Below are positions 1 through 8,487 of a stretch of DNA of 64,000 nt, in pieces (position 1 is the stretch's first letter; each line of letters starts with the position of its first letter). The stretch comes from Planctomycetaceae bacterium (GTDB taxonomy: Bacteria; Planctomycetota; Planctomycetia; Pirellulales; Pirellulaceae), in the NCBI GenBank assembly GCA_020638975.1, contig JACKHN010000006.1, forward strand, positions 186,001 to 250,000, given 5' to 3'. The notes below the pieces were generated by a model, which was given only the letters and a program-made list of their open reading frames with translations, was not told where the DNA came from and ran no database searches. A program made the translations under genes and the position numbers.

Positions 1-267
1 TCGCGTAGTTGCCGGTGTAGGCGTCGGATTTCGTCGATCTCATGTTCGGCGAAATCGCTGGTGCTTTGGCCGTCCACTCCAGCGGCCCCGTCTCTCCCGA
101 CGACCTTGCGGGCCGACGTGTAGAGATTGAGTTCGCTTTCGACTTTATCGCTCAGAGCATGCCATTTGCCTCCTCGCACTCCTACAACGAGTGCGTTCAA
201 CATGCGGTCGGTCCAAACACTACGATTCGCCCAAGCGGAGATCTCACGTGTTGATTCCCGTGCCTCG

Positions 268-296
268 GGTTCTACCGCTGAGTATTACCCACATCT
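268..296. repeat. IS left end: 10-bp target duplication plus 19-bp inverted repeat
   Basis: The target duplicate GGTTCTACCG occupies 268-277 and the inverted repeat CTGAGTATTACCCACATCT occupies 278-296. The transposase stop codon TAA (285-287 on the minus strand) lies inside this repeat. Confidence 0.93.
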
Positions 297-1872
297 GGTC
301 CAGTAGCAATCGATGGCGCGGACGGCCAAGTGGAGTTTTTCGAAGCCTCGCCAGAGCGTGATCCAACCGGGCTCGCCATCGCCTTTGCGCAGCATGTGAC
401 CGCCTAGGCCAGCTAACTCGCGATAGAATTCACGCACGGTCCCGATCCTTCGACTACCGCGCAAACGCCGAAGCACCGTCACCCAATGTCGAGGCACGAC
501 TTCCTCCGCCGCGCGATCAGGAGTCTCGCGAGCCGCACTGCGAAGTTGCAACAAGCGAACCGCGGTCACGCTCAACAACCCAGTGATCGCTTCCAAGCGT
601 TCGCTCGTTTCGTACTGACGATCTTCCACACGACAGCCCGTCTTCAACGCTTTGTGAAACTCCTCCACGAGCGGGCGTTTTTCGTAGTACTCGATCACCT
701 GCCAAGCCTCCTCAAACGTCGTCACTGGCAGCGACGTCAGCAACACCCAACGCAACGGATCGACGCCAGCCGGCACATTCACTTCGCGCACTTCGACCAC
801 GTTCATCGACATCAGCGTAATCCCCACTTCACGCAACCAAGGACTACGCTGACGCGGAGCAGGCATCATCAGCCTGCCGAAACGGACTTCGATCTGAGCC
901 GTCCGCGAACCGTGGGCATGGCTGCGGTACGACAGCTCGTACGTACCCGCCAGCGGCAACGAGTCCAGGAAACACGACAGTGGCATTTCCTGTTCCTGGG
1001 ATTGCACAATGCGGTGCAGGTCTCGCGCCCGCACGACCCAATCGTGACGATTCAACAACAGCTTGCAATAGACCTCGAAATTGTCTCCACCCCGATCACA
1101 GAGATCGACGAAGCGAACGCCTTTTGGCGGAGGACCGATTTGATCAATGAGTTCTCCCCACACACGCGATTCGCGATCACGGGCCAGCCGACGTGTTCGC
1201 GATTCGTTTTTGGGTGCTGGCTTTCGGTAGCGGATCTTCTGTCCGGCCAGGCCAATCACGGCTTCGGTCGCGGGATCAATCATCAATCCCGAATGCAACA
1301 GGAAGCCGCGGCCAAACCCTCCGCCTAACGGTCCCAAGCCAGTGGCTTGGTTGGTCGCTCCGAACTCGACTTCCGTGGTGTCACAGGAAATCAGGCGGGT
1401 TCCGACCGGCTGTTGTCGAGTCTGCTGCCAATGACGCTCGGCGATGGCATCGAACGTGACTTGCTCGTTGTCGATCAAACGATAAGCAGCTTTCAGGTCG
1501 CACCACTTTTCCGTCTGTCCCGGCGTCGAAGCATCGGGAGCAGCGGCCACTTGTGCAGCGAATTGGACCAGTCGCCGTGTGCGTCGAACATCGCCCAAGA
1601 GACAAGTTCCGAATTGTTGTTCCGCCCATTCTTGAGTTTCCAGAATCACAGCCATCACTCACCTCCGTGCCTTCGTGCTGGACTCTGCAATCCCAAGCTG
1701 CCAGCCTCAGGTGACCGCTCCAAACCCTGGTCGCCTCACTAAACCTTTCTACGACACCGAAGTCCGGAATGCTCATCGCGAAGACAAACTATCATCTACC
1801 CACCACTTAGCCGTGCTATCAACCGCCTGCTGCCACGCTAAAATCAACCACATAGATGTGGGTAATACTCAG
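278..1872 (-). mobile_element. Complete IS4-family (IS50-like) insertion sequence, 1,595 bp
   Basis: The element is bounded by perfect 19-bp inverted repeats (278-296 and 1854-1872) beginning CTGAGTATTACCCACATCT. Ends of this length beginning CTGA resemble the 19-bp ends of Tn5/IS50. A 10-bp direct repeat, GGTTCTACCG, flanks both ends (268-277 and 1873-1882). One transposase gene fills the element on the minus strand. Nothing appears decayed, so the insertion looks recent and may be active. It sits inside the reverse transcriptase gene of a group II intron. Confidence 0.93.
285..1655 (-). CDS. IS4-family transposase (IS50/Tn5-like)
   Basis: This DDE transposase of about 456 residues catalyses cut-and-paste movement of the surrounding IS. 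The N-terminus (TQEWAEQQFGTCLLGDVRRTRRLV) resembles the DNA-binding domain of Tn5-type transposases. The catalytic core shows CDTTEVEFG (first Asp), FVDLCDRGGDNFE (second Asp) and YYEKRPLVEEFHKALK, which fits the IS4 signature Y-(2)-R-(3)-E-(6)-K exactly and supplies the Glu. ATG 1655 is preferred because GGAGGTGA lies a few bases upstream; a GTG one codon earlier (1658) is also possible but close to the ribosome site. The frame is intact from start to stop, and the stop lies inside the left inverted repeat. I see no sign of frameshift or truncation. Confidence 0.95.
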   Translation of the reverse strand: MAVILETQEWAEQQFGTCLLGDVRRTRRLVQFAAQVAAAPDASTPGQTEKWCDLKAAYRLIDNEQVTFDAIAERHWQQTRQQPVGTRLISCDTTEVEFGATNQATGLGPLGGGFGRGFLLHSGLMIDPATEAVIGLAGQKIRYRKPAPKNESRTRRLARDRESRVWGELIDQIGPPPKGVRFVDLCDRGGDNFEVYCKLLLNRHDWVVRARDLHRIVQSQEQEMPLSCFLDSLPLAGTYELSYRSHAHGSRTAQIEVRFGRLMMPAPRQRSPWLREVGITLMSMNVVEVREVNVPAGVDPLRWVLLTSLPVTTFEEAWQVIEYYEKRPLVEEFHKALKTGCRVEDRQYETSERLEAITGLLSVTAVRLLQLRSAARETPDRAAEEVVPRHWVTVLRRLRGSRRIGTVREFYRELAGLGGHMLRKGDGEPGWITLWRGFEKLHLAVRAIDCYWTRCG

Positions 1873-1882
1873 GGTTCTACCG
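1854..1882. repeat. IS right end: 19-bp inverted repeat plus 10-bp target duplication
   Basis: AGATGTGGGTAATACTCAG (1854-1872) is the exact reverse complement of the left end. It is followed by the direct repeat GGTTCTACCG (1873-1882), identical to 268-277. Confidence 0.93.
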
Positions 1883-2570
1883 CCGGGGTAGCCGCTGTAA
1901 ACGGCACTGTGACGGGGATGTAGTTGTTAGCTCTACGTTTCGTGTCTTTGGTCATTCGCGCATTCCACTTTCCTGCCTCCCTTCGCTCGCGCCAGGTTTG
2001 GTTCCCAACGGTCGTCACTACTATGAAGGCTCTGACTACTGCCAACCGCCTGTAACAAATTCATCGACGATCATGGTTTCGCTCTCGCATTCAGCCTGAT
2101 CGTTGGCCGAAGGAGCCTGGAACATTGAGTAAGCGACGTTCCTCATCGCTATCTTAACGATAGATTCTGGGCTGTCTGTTGAGTTGGCAGTTCTCCCTGC
2201 TTACCGCGTTTGAACTTCTGACCATTCCGTCTCCAACCACCTTAATGCCATTTCACCACGCTCGATTTAACACGTTACCGAGGTTCTCATCATCGTCGTG
2301 GCTGCTGCACCGACCGTCCTTGCAATGGGACAGACCTATCGCGGTCATCATCGGGCCGACTGCGTGCAGTCAAGGGTTCGCCAGATCCTAGGAGGCTCCC
2401 CGACAGGCTTGGCCGAATCGAGTTCACTTTCGTTACGGACTGGTCATTCGTCTCAGGTTGCTCTCCACCTTGTCTCGCGACAACGCAGTTACCACTTTCG
2501 ACTACAGGCTGGTAACGGTAGCCTGGACGGGACTTTCACCCGACAATTCAAACGCCTTCACAGGCGCACT

Positions 2571-2623
2571 AGGGTCCGCTGTGCGGACCAGGAATTCCCG
2601 CGGTCCGCACAGCGGACCCTACG
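2571..2623. repeat. Palindromic intergenic repeat (strong hairpin), target of the group II intron
   Basis: A 19-bp perfect inverted repeat (AGGGTCCGCTGTGCGGACC at 2571-2589 and its complement at 2602-2620) encloses a 12-nt loop. The right outer edge reads CCCTACG followed by a run of A. The equivalent CG on the left edge is replaced by the start of the group II intron, suggesting that the intron inserted between CCCTA and CG of the element. Other spacers in the window carry palindromes with the same (T/C)CCTACG edge, at 34411-34465 and 36605-36683. Confidence 0.85.
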
Positions 2624-2832
2624 AAAAAAAGCAAGTAAGTTATTCTTGAGTCATCCCTAACGCCCCACGAGCCGACTCCCGCCAACCGGCCCATTTCCGT
2701 CGAAACAGTCGCCGAGATTCAGGGTTCCATGTGTACTGGGCACCGGTGAAATGTGCGATTTCGGCGTAGATGCTTCGAGTCGTGTCGATAATAATGGAGG
2801 CGGCAGATCCGTCTCACGAAGGAGTACAGAAC

Positions 2833-4308
2833 ATGTCGCGTTTTCCGCTTCGCCTTAGGATTGCAAGCACGATCGTTGCTATCGTGTTTATGGCGAGCGC
2901 CTCGTATGCACAAGATGAGCGAGGAGGCGGTCGCGGTGAACGAGGAGGCGACCGAGGTGGCGGCGGTGGCGAAGGATTTCGAGGCGGTGGGCCCGAAGGC
3001 GGTGGTGGATTCCGAGGTGGACCTCCCGGCGGCGGTGGGTTTCGCGGCGGCCCGCCCGGCGGTAGTGGCTTCTCGCCTGCGGATATGCTTCGCCGATTCG
3101 ACCAGAACGGCAACGGTATGATTGATCCGGCAGAGGCACAAGGACCGGCCAGCTTCTTCCTGCAGCGAATCGCCAGCGCAGTGCCAGGCATCGATCTCGC
3201 GAAACCGATTCCGATTGATAAGCTATCCCAAGCGATGGATCGAATGCGTCAAGAGCGTGAATCAGGCGGAGGGGACAGCACTTCCGGTCGTTCTTCGTCT
3301 AGAAGCACGACTACCACGATCGAACCTCTCGTTCCCGGATTCGGCGTCGAAGATCTGCTTCCGCCCGCACTGGGTTTTGGCGCGACAGCCGAACTCTTCA
3401 CGATCAAGACCACGGACGCGGACAAACGCGAGGCCGAAGAGCGTTTTCGGCGATACGATTCGAACGGCGATGGCATTTTAGACAAAGCCGAACTGGCTCG
3501 TGGTCGCTGGTCCGAAGATCCGCTAACGTATGATCGCAATCACGATGGCAAGCTGACTCTTTCTGAAATGGCAGTCCGATACGCTCAACGCCGCGTTGCC
3601 GAAGAAGCCAGTCGTTCGACACAAACCGCAAGTCGTTCATCGGGTGGATCTCAAGACAGTCGCGGCGGTGATCGAGCGTCGCGTGGTGGATTCGGAGGAG
3701 GATTCGGTGGAGGCGGAGAAGATCCTCGCAGCTTCTTCTCTCGTCGGGATGGAGGTGGTGGCGATGCTTCGTCGGCAAGCAGCGGTTCCACGACTTCTTC
3801 TAAAGCGGCGACTGACTCGCGCACTTCCTATCGCGTGAAGACTGTCACCGAGCGTCTCCCCAAGGGCTTGCCGGATTGGTTTGCTCGCAGCGACGCCAAT
3901 ATCGATGGCCAAGTCGCCATGTCCGAGTTCGCGACGTCCTGGTCCGACTCGACCTTGAAAGAGTTCTCTCAATTTGACTTGAACCATGATGGCTTTATTA
4001 CAGCAAAGGAAGCGCTAGAGGCCGTGAACAACGGTGTGGTGCGAGGCTCTTCGAGTTCGACCATGGCCAGTTCGACTACTTCCGCAGGTCCAGTGACGTC
4101 GAGTCCCAGTAGCGGCGTGGTACCGAATCTCGATCCGAAGTACGTGGCCTATTATCAAAAGTTGCTCGCCAAGTACGATACCAACGGCGACGGAGCGTTG
4201 GTGGCCGATGAGTGGAAGTCGATGTCCAAAGATCCATCGGCGGCGGACACGGACGGTGATGGTCGAATCGTCGTCAACGAACTGACGATATGGTCGATGA
4301 AGCGTTGA
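2833..4308 (+). CDS. Secreted EF-hand protein with Gly/Arg-rich region
   Basis: The exported protein is about 491 residues and is predicted to bind calcium. ATG 2833 is preferred because GGAG lies about 9 nt upstream and it gives a clean signal peptide (RIASTIVAIVFMASASYAQ). An upstream in-frame ATG at 2770 would add 21 residues that spoil the signal. Residues 25-80 are a low-complexity Gly/Arg/Pro stretch (RGGDRGGGGG, GGPPGGGGF). EF-hand loops follow at about residues 90 (DQNGNGMIDPAE), 209 (DSNGDGILDKAE), 234 (DRNHDGKLTLSE), 354 (DANIDGQVAMSE), 383 (DLNHDGFITAKE), 449 (DTNGDGALVADE) and 473 (DTDGDGRIVVNE), separated by Ser/Thr-rich linkers. The later loops pair as typical EF hands. The role is unknown; such proteins are common in planctomycetes and may be Ca-dependent surface or matrix proteins. 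Confidence 0.9.
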   Translation: MSRFPLRLRIASTIVAIVFMASASYAQDERGGGRGERGGDRGGGGGEGFRGGGPEGGGGFRGGPPGGGGFRGGPPGGSGFSPADMLRRFDQNGNGMIDPAEAQGPASFFLQRIASAVPGIDLAKPIPIDKLSQAMDRMRQERESGGGDSTSGRSSSRSTTTTIEPLVPGFGVEDLLPPALGFGATAELFTIKTTDADKREAEERFRRYDSNGDGILDKAELARGRWSEDPLTYDRNHDGKLTLSEMAVRYAQRRVAEEASRSTQTASRSSGGSQDSRGGDRASRGGFGGGFGGGGEDPRSFFSRRDGGGGDASSASSGSTTSSKAATDSRTSYRVKTVTERLPKGLPDWFARSDANIDGQVAMSEFATSWSDSTLKEFSQFDLNHDGFITAKEALEAVNNGVVRGSSSSTMASSTTSAGPVTSSPSSGVVPNLDPKYVAYYQKLLAKYDTNGDGALVADEWKSMSKDPSAADTDGDGRIVVNELTIWSMKR

Positions 4309-4356
4309 GCGGGGTTCGAAGGACGAGGACATTCGTCGTCTAAAGACTGACGATTC

Positions 4357-5781
4357 TTACGCCATGATGCCTTTGTGCACGTGGCCAGCGACATCAGTTA
4401 GTCGAAAGTCGCGACCGGCATACCGATGCGTTAGCCGCAGGTGATCTATTCCCATCAGATGCAGCAGCGTCGCGTGCAGATCATGGATATGCATCTTATT
4501 CTCGACTGCATAGTAGCCATAGTCGTCGGTCGCTCCGTACTTGAAGCCCGCTTTGACTCCGCCCCCGGCCATCCACATCGTAAAGCCTTCGGGATTGTGG
4601 TCGCGTCCGTCCTTACCCTGTGCAACGGGAGTCCGTCCAAACTCACCGCCCCACATGACCAAGGTGTCTTCAAGCAACCCACGTTGCTTGAGATCCTTCA
4701 ATAGCCCGGCAATCGGACGATCGACTTCGAGAGCATTCTTGGCATGCCCTTCCCGCAAGTTGCCGTGCTGATCCCATTGGACGTTCGTGTCGCTGTGAGT
4801 CACTTGGATGAATCGTACACCGCGTTCGGCGAAACGACGTGCTAACAGACACTGTCGACCAAAGTCTTCGGTCACCTTTTCATCGAGTCCGTACAGACGC
4901 TTCGTCGCGTCCGTCTCATCCGCGATGCTTTGGATTTCGGGAACTTCGGATTGCATGCGGAAGGCGAGTTCGAACGAACTGATCCGTGCTTCGAGTTCTG
5001 AGTTCGGACCCGCGGTCGCGAGGTGGTCACGATTGATCTTCGCGAGCATGTCGAGTTGTTTTCGCTGCAAGTCACGAGTCCACTGCGGGTTTTGGATATA
5101 TTTGACTTGAGCATCAGACGACGGTTTGCTTGCCACACCTAGTGGAACACCTTGACAATGAGCTGGCAAAAACGCCGAACCCCAATTGTTAACTCCGCCG
5201 TGTGCCAGGGTCGGACAGATTGTCACGAAGCCGGGCAAGTTGTCGTTCTCGGTGCCCAGGCCGTACGTAACCCATGCTCCCATGCTCGGTCGCACAAAGG
5301 TGTCGCTACCGGTGTGCAACTTCAGTAGCGCTCCGCCATGTGCAGCATTCGTGCCATGCAATGAGTTCAGGATGCACAGGTCATCGACACATTCGGCGAC
5401 GTTAGGAAACAGGTCGCTGACCTCGATCCCGCTCTGGCCGTACTTACGGAACCGCCATGGTGATGCCAGCAGGTTGCCCGTCGGCGCGAATTGAACGCGA
5501 GGCTTGTCGAACGGCAACTCCTTGCCGTCATCTTTCTGAAGTTGCGGCTTGTAGTCGAACGTATCGAGATGCGAGGGCCCACCTTTCATAAACAGAAAGA
5601 TGACTCGCTTGGCACGAGCGGCAAAGTGAGTTGGACGCGGCGCCAGCGGGTTGGCAGCCGACGCCTCGCGACCAAGCATTGCGGCGAGCGCCAGGTTGCC
5701 GAACCCGATCGCGCTGGTTCGCAGCAACTGGCGACGCGAGACACCGGCACCGAATTGAGCGAGATTTTGAATATGGTTCAT
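4357..5781 (-). CDS. DUF1501 domain protein (exported, sulfatase-like fold)
   Basis: The protein is about 474 residues and belongs to the DUF1501 family, alkaline-phosphatase/sulfatase-like proteins of unknown reaction. ATG 5781 is chosen because it gives a twin-arginine-like leader (SRRQLLRTSAIGFGNLALAAML) and lies 13 nt behind the stop of the upstream PSD1 gene. A longer reading to 5895 would overlap that gene by 101 nt. Visible family landmarks are KRVIFLFMKGGPSHLDTFD near the N-terminus, GTNAAHGGALLKLHTGS, and WGGEFGRTPVAQGKDGRDHNPEGF near the C-terminus. It forms a two-gene unit with the PSD1 cytochrome gene 5795-8266, the standard planctomycete pairing, which implies joint function in the periplasm or envelope. 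No substrate can be inferred. Confidence 0.93.
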   Translation of the reverse strand: MNHIQNLAQFGAGVSRRQLLRTSAIGFGNLALAAMLGREASAANPLAPRPTHFAARAKRVIFLFMKGGPSHLDTFDYKPQLQKDDGKELPFDKPRVQFAPTGNLLASPWRFRKYGQSGIEVSDLFPNVAECVDDLCILNSLHGTNAAHGGALLKLHTGSDTFVRPSMGAWVTYGLGTENDNLPGFVTICPTLAHGGVNNWGSAFLPAHCQGVPLGVASKPSSDAQVKYIQNPQWTRDLQRKQLDMLAKINRDHLATAGPNSELEARISSFELAFRMQSEVPEIQSIADETDATKRLYGLDEKVTEDFGRQCLLARRFAERGVRFIQVTHSDTNVQWDQHGNLREGHAKNALEVDRPIAGLLKDLKQRGLLEDTLVMWGGEFGRTPVAQGKDGRDHNPEGFTMWMAGGGVKAGFKYGATDDYGYYAVENKMHIHDLHATLLHLMGIDHLRLTHRYAGRDFRLTDVAGHVHKGIMA

Positions 5782-5794
5782 GCTGGCAGCGACT

Positions 5795-8266
5795 CTATTG
5801 AAGGTGGAGAAACTCACTGGATACCAGCATAACATGGCATAACGCTTCCCAACCACGTTGCGTCGAAGCGGTCTCGGCTGCCACCGCACCGACAAACTCC
5901 AATGCTTGTTCCGTTTCTGCGTTCGACGGCGAGCGACCGAATGCCAACGTATAGAGTCTTGCGACGCGTGCTTCTTCGTTCGGAACCTCGCTTGCCAGTC
6001 GTTCGGCGAATGCCTTGGAAGTGCGGGCGAGCAGGTCGCTGTTCATCAGGAACAATGCTTGGGGAGCGATCGTCGAGGTGGTGCGATCACCCGTTGGTAC
6101 GCTGGCGTCTGAATAATCGAACAGCGAGAACACATCAAATAGATGGTTGCGGATAACTGGCAAGTAGATCGACCGCCGCGTCGTATCGTAAGTCGTTTCG
6201 TCTTTGGACGTGTGGTTAAAGACGAACTCGCGGTTGCCCACGTGCAGCATCGATCCACCCATCTCGGTATCCAGCAACCCGCTGACCGCCAGCAGCGAGT
6301 CGCGAATCGCTTCGGCTTCGATCCGCCGCATGTTGGCTCGCCACTGAAGGTGATTCTCTGGATCGATGGCGACCGCAACGTCGTCGTTCGCCGCGCTCAT
6401 TTGGTAAGTACTGGACAGGACGATCTCGCGATGCAGTTCCTTCAAGGACCAGCCGTTCTCCATGAGTCGCACCGCCAGATAGTCGAGCAGTGGTTGGTTG
6501 ACCGGGCGGTCACCCAAGCTTCCAAAATTATCGGTCGACCCCACCAAGCCTCTTCCGAAGTGCCAACGCCAAATCCGGTTGGCGATCACGCGACTCGTTA
6601 GTGGGTGCTCAGGGCGGACTAACCAGTGAGCCAGTTGCAATCGTCCACTCTCCTTCTCGCCAATCGCGGGCTGGCCGTCGAAGGCGATTACTTCGGGAAC
6701 GCCGCGTGCAACTTCCTTGCCGAGCGACAGGTGGCTGCCACGAATGTGAACTTGCGTGTTGACCGCCTCGCCGTCGACAACGCCCATCGCCGTTGGCAAT
6801 TCGGGGAGTCCCTCTTCGAGTGCCGTCAGCTCATCTCGTAATTTCTCAAGCTTGGCTTTTGCCGACTGAGAGTATCGCGATTCAGCATCCTTAGGAAGTG
6901 CCTCACCATCGCTAAGTTGCGATTTAAGCTCGGCGTTCGCTGCTTCCGTCGCTTGCTGGATGCTCGCCTTGTGTTCTGTGATCTTGCGTTCCGCCTCTTC
7001 TTTCTCGAGGCGTTGCTCAGCCGTTGCGACTGAGTTTTCATTCCATTTCGCGATCCGCTTGAACGACTCCATCGTGCGAGTGCTCTTGAAGACGCCGGCC
7101 AGAGCATAGTAATCATCGGTGCGAATTGGATCGAACTTGTGATCGTGGCAGCGAGCACAGCCGAGCGTCAACCCCATGAACGCACGACCAATTGTATCGA
7201 TCTGTTCATCGATGATGTCGACTTCCATTTTTTGCTCGTCGCCTTCAGCCAGCACCTTCGGGCCTAGCGAGAGGAAACCGGTTGCAATGAGATGCTCGTG
7301 TCGGGTCGCCTCGTCGTCCGTTTTCAACAGGTCGCCGGCGAGTTGCTCGGTGACGAACTCGTCAAAGGGCTTGTCCGCATTGAGCGACGCAATGACATAG
7401 TCTCGATAACGCCAGGCATTTCCATGCGCGACATTCTCGTCCAAGCCGTTCGAGTCGGCATAGCGTGCGACGTCGAGCCAATGTCGCCCCCAACGCTCGC
7501 CGTAGTGCGTCGAGTTAAGCAATCGATCCACGACGCGAGCCAACGCAGAAGGCGATGTGTCGGCGAGGAACGCATCGACTTCGACGGGAGTTGGCGGCAG
7601 CCCGATCAAGTCAAATGTGATTCGGCGAATCAACGTGCGTTTATCGGCTGCTGGTGCGGGCGTGAGTTGCTTCGACTCAAGCAACGCTAATACAAAATGA
7701 TCCACTGAGGTTTGAGGCCAGGAGGTCTTCTGAACGGACGGCAGCGACGGATTCTGTGGCGGCTGGAACGACCAGAACTGGCGTGCTTGTTCCATGTCGA
7801 TCGCGCCGCGACGTGGTTTCACGCCACCCTCGACCTCTGGCATTGCAGCGCCATGTTCAATCCAGCGCCGAAAGTCAGCGATCTCGTCGTCTTCAAGCTT
7901 GCCCGTTGGCGGCATCTTCAGGTCATCTTCGCGATAGCTTAACGCGACCATTATCAAACTCTGGTCCGGTTCGCCTTCGACGACCGCTGGACCCGAGGCT
8001 CCACCCAGAAGGATTCCTTCGGTCGTATCTAGCCGCAGGTCGGACTCTTGCAGATCGGGGCCGTGACACTCGTAGCAGTGTTCGACCAGCAGCGGACGAA
8101 TCTTCGTCTCGAAGAAGCGAAGCCGCTCTGGCTGCTCGTCATCGGCGGAGCCAACGAGCGGAATGAGCCAAGCGGCGGCAAGGCTCAGGAAAAGGATACA
8201 CGTTCGGTTTCGTGGATAGGCGGGCACCGTCAGGTCTCCACAGGGTGTGCGATCGACGGATTTCAT
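5795..8266 (-). CDS. PSD1 and planctomycete cytochrome c domain protein (PSCyt1-PSCyt2-PSD1)
   Basis: This exported multidomain protein is about 823 residues. After a hydrophobic leader (CILFLSLAAAWLIPLVGSA) comes a PSCyt1 heme domain with CYECH at residues 64-68. Next is the PSCyt2/DUF1549 region (SVDHFVLALLESKQL, WGRHWLDVARYADSNG), containing a second CxxCH motif (CARCHDHKFDP). The C-terminal PSD1/DUF1553 domain (HPLTSRVIANRIWRWHFGRGLV) follows. A Glu/Lys-rich coiled-coil segment lies between PSCyt2 and PSD1. A GTG at 8227, preceded by GGAG, could be the true start and would shorten the region before the signal. The gene is followed after 13 nt by the DUF1501 gene. The heme motifs suggest electron transfer, but no reaction is established for the family. 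Confidence 0.94.
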   Translation of the reverse strand: MKSVDRTPCGDLTVPAYPRNRTCILFLSLAAAWLIPLVGSADDEQPERLRFFETKIRPLLVEHCYECHGPDLQESDLRLDTTEGILLGGASGPAVVEGEPDQSLIMVALSYREDDLKMPPTGKLEDDEIADFRRWIEHGAAMPEVEGGVKPRRGAIDMEQARQFWSFQPPQNPSLPSVQKTSWPQTSVDHFVLALLESKQLTPAPAADKRTLIRRITFDLIGLPPTPVEVDAFLADTSPSALARVVDRLLNSTHYGERWGRHWLDVARYADSNGLDENVAHGNAWRYRDYVIASLNADKPFDEFVTEQLAGDLLKTDDEATRHEHLIATGFLSLGPKVLAEGDEQKMEVDIIDEQIDTIGRAFMGLTLGCARCHDHKFDPIRTDDYYALAGVFKSTRTMESFKRIAKWNENSVATAEQRLEKEEAERKITEHKASIQQATEAANAELKSQLSDGEALPKDAESRYSQSAKAKLEKLRDELTALEEGLPELPTAMGVVDGEAVNTQVHIRGSHLSLGKEVARGVPEVIAFDGQPAIGEKESGRLQLAHWLVRPEHPLTSRVIANRIWRWHFGRGLVGSTDNFGSLGDRPVNQPLLDYLAVRLMENGWSLKELHREIVLSSTYQMSAANDDVAVAIDPENHLQWRANMRRIEAEAIRDSLLAVSGLLDTEMGGSMLHVGNREFVFNHTSKDETTYDTTRRSIYLPVIRNHLFDVFSLFDYSDASVPTGDRTTSTIAPQALFLMNSDLLARTSKAFAERLASEVPNEEARVARLYTLAFGRSPSNAETEQALEFVGAVAAETASTQRGWEALCHVMLVSSEFLHLQ

Positions 8267-8348
8267 TATAGACCAAACCGAAGGTGAACCCCAACCTCTG
8301 TCGTGGGATATGCAGGGTTTTAGTTTTGTTCAATCTGCACAGTTTGCA

Positions 8349-8411
8349 CGACGGCGCTCCGAAGCCGTCGAGCAACGAATTACTGAGTTCAACGGCTTCG
8401 GAGAGCCGTCG
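8349..8411. repeat. Palindromic intergenic repeat (hairpin)
   Basis: A 20-bp inverted repeat with one mismatch (8349-8368 against 8392-8411; arms built on GCTCCGAAGCCGT and ACGGCTTCGGAG) encloses a 23-nt loop. It lies between the start of the PSD1 gene and the end of the HtrA-like gene, both on the minus strand, so it could act as the terminator of the HtrA-like transcript. There is no T-run beside it. Confidence 0.7.
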
Positions 8412-8487
8412 TACGAATCCATTCAAATTAAAAAACGGAAAAGCCCTAATGGGATGCTGTGATTCGGCGGTTCGACCTGAAAGAGGT

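Larger units (their letters stand above)
1..1955 (-). pseudogene. Group II intron reverse transcriptase/maturase, N-terminal part, split by an IS element
   Basis: The gene starts at ATG 1955 on the minus strand, with GGAGG/AGGAAA purines just upstream, and reads MTKDTKRRANNYIPV. At codon 27-28 it is interrupted by the IS at 278-1872. When the IS and one copy of its 10-bp target duplication are removed, the frame continues without a stop to the left window edge, giving about 116 residues. The second segment contains WTDRML, GGKWHALSDKV and GRDGAAGVDGQS, which match the start of group II intron-encoded RTs (RT0 and the GAxGVDG region). The uninterrupted frame after excision shows that the gene was intact until the IS arrived. 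As it stands, translation from the native start should give only a short peptide. An internal start downstream of the IS cannot be excluded. Confidence 0.8.
1..2569 (-). mobile_element. Group II intron, 5' portion (continues past the left edge)
   Basis: Read on the minus strand, the sequence from 2569 begins GTGCGCC, the group II intron 5' consensus (GUGYG). The segment GGGTGAAAGTCCCG, typical of domain I, follows about 30 nt later. About 614 nt lie between this 5' end and the ATG of a reverse transcriptase/maturase gene at 1955, a normal length for domains I to III ahead of the domain IV protein. The 3' part of the protein and domains V and VI lie beyond base 1. The intron is broken by an IS element at 278-1872. 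The 5' exon boundary falls at the outer edge of the palindrome at 2571-2623. Intron class cannot be fixed from this fragment. Confidence 0.82.

Noticed and set aside
42..254. A 70-residue plus-strand frame at the left edge
   Set aside because: The minus strand here encodes the group II intron reverse transcriptase with clear motifs.
486..1328. A 280-residue plus-strand open frame inside the IS
   Set aside because: It is antisense to the transposase, which has complete family motifs, and has a biased His/Arg/Gln composition typical of a shadow frame.
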